64,000 nt of DNA from Ecdyonurus torrentis (taxonomy: Eukaryota; Arthropoda; Insecta; Ephemeroptera; Heptageniidae), in assembly GCA_949318235.1 (NCBI GenBank), contig OX439130.1, positions 35,095,585 through 35,159,584 of the forward strand, read 5' to 3'. The translations under genes were made by a program, and so were the position numbers. Shown piece after piece: positions 55,017 through 64,000 of the stretch (positions within the stretch are counted from its first letter, which is position 1; every line of letters starts with the position of its first letter). The notes below the pieces were generated by a model. That model was not told the DNA's origin. It did no database searches and was given only the letters and a program-made list of their open reading frames with translations.

Positions 55017-55080
<64 letters not shown>
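55017..55080. repeat. (TA)n microsatellite
   Basis: Pure TA run. Confidence 0.95.
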
Positions 55081-55086
<6 letters not shown>

Positions 55087-55104
55087 AGTATATAAAAGAA
55101 TTCG

Positions 55105-55335
55105 CGTCAGTTGTAATATTGCGGTTCCTATATTATTTATAACTACTATACTAAATTGTTACGCACTTTATATGGAGACTGGGCAAGGTCGCCTAGTATT
55201 TGGGGTCGCCACTAGAGGCACTACTTACCAAACACTTTTGGTTACATGCCCCCTAAAGCTATTAAATAAGAAGAAAAAAGAAGAAGTAGAAAGAGAGAGA
55301 GAGAGAGAGAAAAAAATTATACGCGATGTGAGATG
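55105..55335 (+). CDS. Possible exon or insertion-derived open frame (doubtful)
   Basis: Downstream of a (TA)n tract and an AG at 55108-55109, a frame is open for about 75 codons. It includes Y-A-L-Y-M-E-T-G-Q-G-R-L and V-A-T-R-G-T-T-Y-Q-T, then a Lys/Glu/Arg-rich end encoded partly by a (GA)n at 55291-55309, and stops at 55334-55336. First and second codon positions look GC-richer than the third, as expected of real coding sequence in AT-rich DNA. No domain recognised; the preceding acceptor has a poor pyrimidine tract. Confidence 0.18.
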
Positions 55336-55399
55336 AGAGTGTATATTATATACCATCTCTCCAATCCACCGTGCTTAACGGCAAAAATTACATTGGCCA

Positions 55400-56330
55400 C
55401 AAAGTATCACTCACAATAATATATAATATTGGAGCGAGTCCAAAATACATTACATAAAAAAAAAGTAATATTGTGTATAGTATAACTTTGAATACCATAA
55501 TACGGTAGTTTCATTTTTTTCATAAGTACTCTACCTTTATATGTTTATGAATAATAATTTATTGTATTTATAAATATATATAGTAAACTTCATTTTTTTA
55601 ATATAACAAGTGGTTCAAAGAACAATAAAAAAAGCCAGTTTTGTTTCTATAAAAAAAATGATATTATAAATAGACATAAATTTTAAAAAAAATTATTTTT
55701 TATTAGATGCCTTTGTTTTCATTTCTACTCAGGTGCTTGCAGCGATTCAATTGATAAGTTTTCTATGGATAATCTTTTAGCAACCATGATCTATAATAGT
55801 ATAGCAAAAATTAATAAAACTTAAAGAAAGGAACAACACCATTCATACATTATAGGAAAATAATAATATAAGAATAAATTAACTTTTTTTTAATACATTC
55901 ATAATAACTATAAGATTGCATAAAAGTTGTCTATTTAATTTTAACTTTTATATACGTTAAGCTAGTAAGAATAAATTAGGTTTTGTATGTATTCATATAT
56001 AACAAAATTGCATTAAAGTTGTTTGTTCAAATTTAACTTTATGAATTAAATAATTAGCCTTCTTGCTGATGCATGGTTCAGGATGAACCATTTATCGCAT
56101 CAAAGAATATCAACTTCAAAATATAATAATTATTTTTAAATCAATATATTTTTATGGCTTTAAAAGAAGAAATAAATAAAATAAAAACATACAAAATCAA
56201 TAATATTTTATTACAATTTCTATTGAAAATATAATGATTCTGTGTAAACAATAAAAATTACATATATACTTTCCTTGAAATATTGTAATATCAATTACGT
56301 GTTAGTGTTTGTAGAAAACAAAACAAAACA
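55400..56330. other. AT-rich non-coding stretch
   Basis: Nothing beyond short homopolymers was seen. Confidence 0.5.
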
Positions 56331-56359
56331 CTGGTATATTATAGTTTATTGTTCGTAAT

Positions 56360-56542
56360 ATGGACACGCGTATGTCATTAAGTGTCGACCAAGAGGCGTC
56401 TTTGCGGAATTTGATTTCGGATCCGGTTATCTGTCCCAACCTTGACATTTTTTTCCCTCCCTTTCTGTACTCTCATAAAGATACTTTTTATTTTTGTGAC
56501 GTCATTTGCCGTCTTATTTTTTTTCCTATACATATTAATTAA
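56360..56542 (+). CDS. Candidate 60-codon open frame, unknown function
   Basis: ATG at 56360 has A at -3 and G at +4, a reasonable start context. The N-terminal half (M-D-T-R-M-S-L-S-V-D-Q-E-A then N-L-I-S-D-P-V-I-C-P-N) looks like ordinary soluble protein and its DNA is CpG-bearing. The second half is rich in Phe, Ile and Cys. It stops at TAA 56540-56542. A TGACGTCA at 56497-56504 lies inside. The minus strand is also open (56378-56563). It could be a first exon, a small protein, or a GC-rich insertion read by chance. No homologous domain recognised. Confidence 0.22.
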   Translation: MDTRMSLSVDQEASLRNLISDPVICPNLDIFFPPFLYSHKDTFYFCDVICRLIFFPIHIN

Positions 56543-56637
56543 AGATTGCTCTTTGTGATTCATGGTGTTTTGTGTACCACGCGTAAATTGAACTTCTTGG
56601 AACCAAAAAGCAGGTGTCGTGACGTAATGAAATTGGT

Positions 56638-56676
56638 TCAGTCACTCGTAGGGCGCGCGCCTACACGGCGCTATGT

Positions 56677-56708
<32 letters not shown>
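56638..56708 (+). other. CG-rich palindrome followed by a 29-base T run
   Basis: GGCGCGCGCC is a perfect 10-base palindrome near 56653-56662, with GTAGG/CCTAC around it. After CTACACGGCGCTATGTAG a T run extends from about 56680 to 56708. A GC hairpin before T's resembles a pol III stop, but no A/B box was found. Confidence 0.25.
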
Positions 56709-56710
<2 letters not shown>

Positions 56711-57059
56711 GTAATTTATTTTAGTATGTTTATCTAACTGCTTTTGTCCGGCTAGTTCAATGCGTAGTTGTGTTGATTTAATTTTTATATTTTCCTCTCT
56801 GATAAAATTATAATTATATGTTACATTAACTTTTCTGTTATGTGTAGATCATTCAATACATCATAAAATATATTTTTCAATATTGACATGCAAATTATCG
56901 TATATATAGCGCACTTTATAAGTTAGGAATAAATTGATCTTTATGAACAACAAAAATCATATGAAAACTTAAAAATTTGCTATAATATTAACTATTTTCA
57001 TCGTTGCTTGAGATAAAGAAAAACATGCAAAGTTCTTTAAAATCCGCATGTACAAGTAA

Positions 57060-57081
57060 GGAGAGAGAGAGAGAGAGAGAG
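57060..57081. repeat. (GA)n microsatellite
   Basis: Short GA run. Confidence 0.95.
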
Positions 57082-57246
57082 AATTCATTTTGAAAAAAAG
57101 AAGAAAAAAACAGTAACAATAAATTAAATATTTTTTTAAAAAAAAGACGTTTGATATAATATTTTATACAAGTTGTTTTGTGGTTCTAAGTTAGTTTATT
57201 AATAGTTGTAAATTTTTTGTTGTTTATACTTTTCAAGTTTAGAGGA

Positions 57247-57247
<1 letters not shown>

Positions 57248-57301
<54 letters not shown>
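57248..57301. repeat. (TA)n microsatellite
   Basis: Pure TA run. Confidence 0.95.
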
Positions 57302-57304
<3 letters not shown>

Positions 57305-57309
57305 TCAAC

Positions 57310-58310
57310 TAAAATTACCATTATTATAGTATAGTTAATATATAAGTGAGCAGTAATAGGGTATAAATTGATTGATGTATATACTGTAATAAACAAATAA
57401 TTTATTGCAATTATAGAGCAATCGCTGCAATTGAAAGAAATACATCTCTAGTATTCATTACAATTTTATTTTATATTTTCATTTGATTTTATGCATCTAT
57501 TAACTCGCACCTTTCACTATTATACATAGTATTATACATTTATATATTATATATATAAACATATTTAGATTTGGAGAAAACTACGTGAAGTGTTTTATTT
57601 TTATAAGTTGAACTTGCACCGCGTGCCCTTGTAGCACCAACCAGCATCATCCTGACGAAAATGAGAAAGATGAGTATCTATATATAAATTAATACTAAAA
57701 AAAAAACTTGAAATATAAAGATATTTAATAAAAATAGCTGAGGATTGTTTATGTTCATTTAATTGAATTCATCAATAATCTTCCAGTAATTATCAAAATA
57801 TTTTAATGTACCGTGTAAATTAAAAAAATTTAAAAAATTCTTCCGACTGTAATAGAAAACAATATTATCCTTAGTTCAGTCAGTCACTTAAGCTTATATT
57901 TCTCTACATAAGGATATTATAGAGCAGGAAATGAAATATTAGCTTTAAGAGATGCGTTGATTAACCTTGGGAAATAGTTTAGCTAACTAACATCGGTTGC
58001 ATCGTCATCAGGAGGGGGACACGAACAGAGAAAAAAAAATCATCTTTCGAGGAAAAAATGTGAAATATGGAATTAATAGTTTTATTATCTTCATACTGAA
58101 GAAACTATGTTATATATAATTGTTTCAGGTTTTTCCTTGGTATTAGGTTGCAAGGAAAGTCAATAAAAGAAGAGCATTCAGTTTTTTTTTTTAATGTTGT
58201 TAATCTGGTGCACATTAGAGAACAACTGGACAGACACTGTAAAATTTTACACAATTGTCTTATTATGATAATAATATGCATAAAATTTGAAGCTTTTAAT
58301 GAAGGCAAAA
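57310..58310. other. AT-rich non-coding stretch
   Basis: Small GC-richer spots near 57610-57660 and 57985-58025, no supported gene. Confidence 0.5.
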
Positions 58311-58339
58311 CTCCATCTATATATATATATCCATATATA

Positions 58340-58347
<8 letters not shown>

Positions 58348-58398
<51 letters not shown>
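58348..58398. repeat. (TA)n microsatellite
   Basis: TA run. Confidence 0.95.
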
Positions 58399-58404
<6 letters not shown>

Positions 58405-58769
58405 TACGTATACTTGTCATAAGAAAAGAGAGTGGAGTAAAATTGTAGATCACATATTCTGTATGTACTCTGTAAAATAAAAGTGGTAAATTGATATGTA
58501 TGAAATCAACAAACCAATAAATAATCATCATATTAAATCAACTTCTTTTTAAAAATAAGGTACGTGAAAATGCGTATTAATCATTTACTTAGATTTAATT
58601 TTACACATTTAAATTTATATGACTTGTTTTTAGTAGAAAATCTAACAATTTAGTGAACTTGGATTGCAATATTAAAGAGTAGACTATAGCTGCTAATTTT
58701 GATCCTGTTGTTACAATGACATTTTTCGAGTGTAGAAGATTAATTTTTATATAAATTTGAAACATTCAG

Positions 58770-58786
58770 CCCCCCCCCCCCCCCCC
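58770..58786. repeat. Poly(C) run, 17 bases
   Basis: Uninterrupted C run; the minus strand could form a G-quadruplex and the plus strand an i-motif. Confidence 0.95.
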
Positions 58787-59048
58787 ATTAAAAGCAACGC
58801 ATTTTTTCCCCACATTTCTCTCTACATCTTCCTCATTTTGTCATGATCATCATTTAGCAATCGTTCTATATAAACCCAAAATTTATTACAACTTTTTTTT
58901 TTCATCCTTAAAAAATTCTTTCGTCAACTTTTTATTGCTATAAAAACAAAATTCTCTCAAAATCAGTTAACAAAATCATTTAATCTTATGATTCATTATA
59001 CAAAAACCATGAGGATAAAATATCTAAAATTACAACAAATTTATCTTG

Positions 59049-59050
<2 letters not shown>

Positions 59051-59093
<43 letters not shown>
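59051..59093. repeat. Poly(A) run, 43 bases
   Basis: Long A run; the adjacent 59100-59340 segment is somewhat GC-richer but not recognisable as a retroposon. Confidence 0.95.
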
Positions 59094-59095
<2 letters not shown>

Positions 59096-59633
59096 AAAAT
59101 TTTGTGACGTGAAAATGTCATTTGCTTTTCCGGCGTTATAATAAAAGTTTGGAATGCCGGAGCTTCAAAAATTAATGCTTCTCGTCTTTATAATAATCAT
59201 AAGTCAGTCACATTTTATCCCGGAGCCTCTTTCTATAGTTTTATAGTCATAGATAAGCAAATTGGGATTCAGTATACACAACATCAGGTATAAGCAGGTA
59301 AAGCTTCTTTGGGAGCCTTTTCCTTATCAACTTCCCCCTTATTATTAGAATCAGAGTTAAAAGCAAAAACATCGTAAAAACTTTCGTCCCAAAGTATCAT
59401 CAATACAGTTACCAGAACAATTGTCCTTATAATTTTACTTTCAATATGAATAAGTATAACGGGTATTCAAAAGTGAAATTAAGAATTATTTAATCCTATA
59501 TGACTCGCAGTTGGTTGTAGTTTTCTTTTAAAAAGTATTTTTTTCGTCCATTAACTTTTTTTTTTTAAAGACGAAAAACATTGTAAAAATGTTTTGGTTA
59601 TCTTAATCCAATACAGTTAAAGGCCTTTTGTAT

Positions 59634-59635
<2 letters not shown>

Positions 59636-59671
<36 letters not shown>
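59636..59671. repeat. Poly(T) run, 36 bases
   Basis: Long T run followed by GCAG. Confidence 0.95.
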
Positions 59672-59673
<2 letters not shown>

Positions 59674-59773
59674 AGTGATAGTAAAATGTCTAAATTCAAG
59701 GTGTTTTAGATAGCAAATAATACCTGTCAGTATTTTGGTTGGTTGAAAATGATAGTAAAAGTGAACGGAAAAT

Positions 59774-59775
<2 letters not shown>

Positions 59776-59864
<89 letters not shown>
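59776..59864. repeat. (CT)n microsatellite, ~89 bases
   Basis: Pure CT run. The following 59865-60050 is GC-richer, containing ATGCCACACCCACC and GCCACGCC. Confidence 0.95.
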
Positions 59865-59865
<1 letters not shown>

Positions 59866-60347
59866 GGAGGGGTTGCTTTTATGTTTTCAAGCAAGTAAAG
59901 TGCCAAATACGTAGCGCGCATGTATTTTTGTATGTGCGTGATTTTTGTCGGACCAAATCATCCCCATGCCACACCCACCTGTAACTTTGCCACGCCTAGT
60001 TTTACGCACTGTACGCAACTGCGGCACACCCTTACTATTAACATTTATCCAACGAAATTTACTTTACAAATTTTATGTTGTAATCATTTTTCTTAATAAA
60101 ATATTATATAAAATATGTTCATCATAAAATACACCCAAATCATGAAATTTATTTGTGTTTTTATTTTCATTTTTATTAAATTTTCCAACAATAACATTAT
60201 TATTTTTTTATTTGTCTCTCTTTATATATAATTTAAAGAGTTTTGTATAAGATTTTATGACAAATAAAAATATAATTTACAGAGCCTTGAGAAGATCGTA
60301 AAAGTATTATATGGTGTTTTTTTACCTTATATTAGCCATTCTTTCAG

Positions 60348-60420
60348 CTGATTGAGGCTAAAACAATGAAATTGTTAATAACTACATTGATCTTTGTCAC
60401 TTTGAACCTTACAAATGCTG
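60348..60420 (+). CDS. Candidate first coding exon with a secretion signal
   Basis: A good acceptor (CCATTCTTTCAG, AG at 60346-60347) is followed by an 18-base leader and ATG at 60366. The first 18 residues are a textbook signal peptide: M-K-L-L, a hydrophobic core (I-T-T-L-I-F-V-T-L-N-L), then T-N-A as a likely cleavage site. The sequence then reads G|GTACTT, a possible phase-1 donor at 60421. A spliced secreted-protein gene commonly has an intron in this phase just after the signal. An acceptor so close before ATG fits a 5' UTR intron or trans-splicing. Without splicing the frame runs on 21 more codons to TAA at 60483-60485, so an intronless 39-residue peptide is the alternative. Confidence 0.4.
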
Positions 60421-60934
60421 GTACTTTTTTATTGTCCTTTATTTATGGTGAAAAAATACATATAAAGTATAAAGTTATCAAATAAATGCTTATTTTAACT
60501 GTAAGAAAATATTATGCCAATTATTTTTAAAGTATTTATTTAACGAAAACAAAACTATTATATACATCAATTATTTTTATCACAAAAAACAAATAACAAT
60601 AAAAAAAGTACATATCAGTATATTCATTTAGTGCAATGTAAAAGGTTACTTAAAAATATTTTATAAAAATTCAAGGAATTTCAAATTAGAAATGTTAAAA
60701 TTATGCACTTATTTTAAAAGTTTAAAAAATAAACAAGAAAACATACTATAAAGAGAGGATTTATGAATGAAAATTTAAGAAAAAAAAAGCAAACAAGAAC
60801 TATTTACAAGAGTTTTAACAAACGTAAAGACAACACATGAAAACAATTTTAAGAAAGAAAAAAACACAAAAATTCTCATAGAATAAAAGATAAAAGCAGA
60901 GGGTGTTAAATTGTTAAATTGAGTTCACTATCAG

Positions 60935-61137
60935 TTCCACTTGAGTGTGTTACCGGTGGTCAAGTTTTATCGCCAGACAACTTTAGTGTGGTCTCTTTCT
61001 CTCTCTACAACAACTGCATCTTTAACCAAATGTCTCATATTACTATAAGGTTGATTTTCCAATCAAAACATATAAGAGTGTCGCATTACCAGATTTTTAT
61101 ATTATTATATATATATATATACTTTAAGGTCTGCTAA
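60935..61137 (+). CDS. Possible second exon of the secreted-protein candidate
   Basis: After TTCACTATCAG (AG at 60933-60934) the frame that would be in phase with the exon at 60348-60420 is open to TGC TAA at 61132-61137. It starts with P-L-E-C-V-T-G-G and includes Y-N-N-C-I-F-N-Q; the Ile/Tyr-rich end comes from a TA run. A donor-like AAG|GTTGAT at 61049/61050 could end the exon before that artefact. The first ~35 codons have mixed composition and two Cys. The pyrimidine tract is weak and the implied intron is about 510 bases. Phase agreement alone has a one-in-three chance. Confidence 0.2.
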
Positions 61138-61189
61138 TTGCCATGTCGGGCAGGTAATGTATTTGTCAGGTAAAAGTAAACTTTAACAC

Positions 61190-61290
61190 ACAGTGGGGTG
61201 GGCAATGTGTCACCAACATGGCGGCGCCGTGATGGTTAATTTACTGCTTGTTTATATACCTGAAGCTCGATATCACCGCGGTGTAATGTG
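61190..61290 (+). promoter_or_regulatory. CpG-rich patch with a YY1-type ATGGCGGC
   Basis: CAACATGGCGGCGCC at 61214-61228 contains ATGGCGGC (61218-61225), the core of the YY1 site often found at CpG-rich animal promoters. CCGCGG and other CpGs follow to about 61285. The ATG itself opens only Met-Ala-Ala-Pro before TGA. No gene start downstream was established. Confidence 0.25.
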
Positions 61291-61299
61291 ACTCGTCTA

Positions 61300-63070
61300 T
61301 TTTTCCTTCCTTATCCTTTATATTATATTCAATATATAAACATTCCGCGAGGATAACATTTTTAAATCAACTGTAAATCAAAAAGTATAAATAAAAGGCG
61401 TGCTTTTCTAAATATTTTAGCAGCTATAAGGGAAAACAATATGAGTAATAAAAATCTCTTATATATATAAGAAAACCACGTTGGTGGTTTCTATTTTCGT
61501 TTCAATTTAGACTGAGAAAGTTTGAACAAAAAAAAAGTAGCAGAAGTATTTTAAATTATATGGGATTGATGATGGAGTTTTCATGTCAAAAATCAACTAA
61601 ATGTCTTTGCAGAGTTCACAAAAATAATAGCTACACCCTTTATTGTTATTTTTGTTGTTTTTTCTCACACTTATACACAAAAACATGATATAAAACTTGC
61701 TATTTTTCATAATTTTAGAAAATGTCTGGTTATTTTAACTCATAATTCTTTCGTAATTTATTATTATGCATAAATTATTAAGTTAAATATGTTTAAATAT
61801 TTTAATGTTATTTGAAGTGCATTTAAAAAAAAATAATTTACATATCAATTTTCCAGTTAATAAACTTTTATATATTTAGAATTCTTTTTCTTTCTAGTTC
61901 AATTAAACTTAATTATGTTATCTAATGACATGTATAAAATAAACATATGAGTTTATGCAAGCTTAAAAACACTCTTTATTTAAATTAAATTTAAATATAT
62001 ATCCGATTAAAAATGATTGACATTATATTAAATTCCAATATTATATAATCAATGTTAAATATATATTTTATACACATCAATGCTGAAACACCCCATTAAT
62101 AATCCAACAAGTAATTATTCATCAATAAAATGTAACAATAAAATTGAAATAAAAGCTCTCTCCACTGTAATTACTATCAAATAGAAAAAAAAAGCCATTA
62201 TAAAACATAGAAAATGAAGAACAAAAAACGTTATGAAATATTTATAACTTTAATTACTGTGGCAGAAAATCATACGGTCAACCTCATAAAACAATTTATA
62301 ATATTTTAAATATACATTTTGTTATTAATTAATACTTTGCAGAGCATTCTCTATTATATAGCATAAATATGTATGCATATTTTTATGTTGGATTATATAT
62401 ATATATTATACACACATATACATACTACATTATACCTCACGCTGTTTTTAAATATTACCGCCTTTTGTGTCACTATTATGATTATAATATAAAGTCATTT
62501 TATTGTTATAACAATATTACTCTAATTATTTATGCACTTCATATTCAACAACGTATTAATGTGACCTCATTTTCTTCCTTTTATCATCATCATATTATTA
62601 TTATATCTAGCTTGATTATTACATTGTTAATATTTTTATATGTTTAAAAAAAATTAAGTATGGGGTGTTGGTTTTATACATAGTAAACATACATCCCTCT
62701 TCACTTAGTAACAAAACTGTATTTATATATATGTAGTGGCGTGCTTGGAAAAAAAAAATCACGTAACATAAATCACACATCATGAATATGTTATTGTTTC
62801 AGGTAAAGAAATTCTTACACTTTTACAATGTCTCATATTAAGTGCACTTTTCTCTCTGTCTCGTGCATTTTTATAAGAGGTGCATTTTTGTTTTCTCAAA
62901 AGGGTACACTTGTTATGATTTTATTAGAGATTTTAAGTTTAACATGGGAACTTTTATATATATATAGGGCTTGTAAAAATGTATATAATATGGATTGAAG
63001 AATTTTAAAAAGAATTTGAGAAAAAAACAAGAGTCAAAATTAACAAGGGTTTTTGCTATATCTGTTTTTG
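61300..63070. other. AT-rich non-coding stretch
   Basis: AT-rich sequence. A 92-codon frame at 62369-62647 is rich in Ile, Tyr and His and has no features. No gene supported. Confidence 0.5.
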
Positions 63071-63079
63071 CTTTTTGTT

Positions 63080-63191
<112 letters not shown>

Positions 63192-63488
63192 GCTTACTGC
63201 ATACTTTTATTTTAATTCTCAACCTTTAAAATACAGCAATGTGATATACTAGTCTATGCATATCTAATTTTCGTATGGCTAATTCTAAGTATATCCGTTT
63301 TATATAAAAACTATGAATAGTTATTAAAAACTCAACAGTTATAATTTATAATTATTGATTATGATGAAAGTCATCACTAATATACAACTTAAATTTAGCT
63401 GTGTAATATATATTCTAATTCCGAAGGGAAATTAACGATGACGACATAATATAATGCTTGTATCGCGTTGCACTTGGTCACAGTCGAC

Positions 63489-63519
63489 CATGTCAAAGAG
63501 GGTTGTGATGTTTGACATG
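63489..63519 (+). other. Stem-loop with 9-bp perfect stem
   Basis: CATGTCAAA (63489-63497) and TTTGACATG (63511-63519) are perfect inverted repeats around a 13-base loop. It lies in a GC-richer segment (63425-63560). Role unknown. Confidence 0.4.
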
Positions 63520-63838
63520 CATTTCTCATCCCGAGTGCATGTTACCACTGTTGACCCACTTCCCTACATTTCCTTCAATATCTCTCTCGTGTTGGCTCTT
63601 AACAAAAATAATACATCTTATAAATAATATATTATTATCTAAGTGATATATCGTAACAAAGTTGAAACTGATTTTTCTATATAAATCTTAAAATTTCAAG
63701 GGAATTAAAAACAATAATAATAAGGGTTGAAAGTTATTATCTTTGGTCAATTAGAGGCTTCCGTTAAATTTAAATTTTTTTTTACGTCTTTGTCTTTGGT
63801 TATCTCCAAGTCTCCGTCCCATAAACAGCCCACCCTGA

Positions 63839-63841
63839 AAA

Positions 63842-63901
<60 letters not shown>

Positions 63902-63910
63902 TAGATAGAA
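63839..63910. repeat. Poly(A) joined to (TA)n and (TAGA)n
   Basis: About 20 A's followed by about 39 bases of TA and two TAGA units. Preceding sequence (63770-63838) is GC-richer and could be the 3' end of a retroposon on the plus strand. On the minus strand it gives a pyrimidine tract before a short basic open frame. Neither is established. Confidence 0.8.
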
Positions 63911-64000
63911 GTCATTATTATTGCTCCAATTTATATGTTTATTTAGATTTGAAAGAAAAAAATAAATGCCCGTTTTTTTAATAAAACTAACAAAAACCCT

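Noticed and set aside
55007..58531. Ile-Tyr repeat open frames
   Set aside because: They are translations of (TA)n microsatellites, with no independent coding signal in the tract itself.

Overview
The window looks like nuclear DNA from an animal, probably an aquatic invertebrate. It is very AT-rich (by eye roughly three quarters A+T), CpG is not strongly depleted, and it is crowded with (CT/GA)n, (TA)n and poly(A/T) tracts. Longer open frames are rare, and most of those that exist are microsatellite artefacts. I see no bacterial operon, no CRISPR array, no rRNA or tRNA, and no recognisable conserved protein domain. The species cannot be fixed from the sequence alone. Most of the window is best read as intergenic or intronic DNA.

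The best supported features are mobile-element relics. (1) Three copies of a ~340-347 bp element (3840-4179 +, 8808-9152 -, 48018-48364 +) have degenerate terminal inverted repeats beginning A(A)GG/CCATAGAC and TTAA-like flanks. This is a piggyBac-like MITE pattern, and each copy carries an internal TGACGTCA. (2) A compact 120 bp Tc1/mariner-type MITE lies at 24161-24280, with 26 bp inverted repeats (one mismatch), TA duplications and a GC-rich internal hairpin. (3) A second palindromic family occurs at ~9361-9480 and ~27423-27599. (4) A LINE-like 3' end lies at ~31550-31740 with an (ATT)n tail.

The most interesting protein-coding signal is faint. Two short segments, 20718-20791 and 42374-42495, follow plausible 3' splice sites. 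In the same phase they encode peptides with the shared pattern C-A-C-K-x-S-[KR]-x8-T-x-Y-C-E-L, aligned without gaps, and three conserved codons differ only at the third base. Weaker Cys-rich candidates lie at 12989-13189, 28258-28334 and 38789-38896. A separate segment, 60348-60420, begins after a good acceptor, encodes a classical secretion signal and ends at a GT in phase 1. The open frame at 60935-61137 can join it in frame. Together these suggest one or more genes for small secreted Cys-rich peptides, but none is proven.

Scattered GC-richer islands (1940-2150, 6447-6660, 21300-21400, 26660-26910, 29755-30210, 34080-34420, 45420-45660, 52270-52560, 55100-55335, 56340-56700, 61190-61290) stand out from the AT background and may hold exons, promoters or old insertions. 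The palindromes TGACGTCA and TCACGTGA recur more often than base composition predicts. The long stretches between these features hold AT-rich sequence and simple repeats only.
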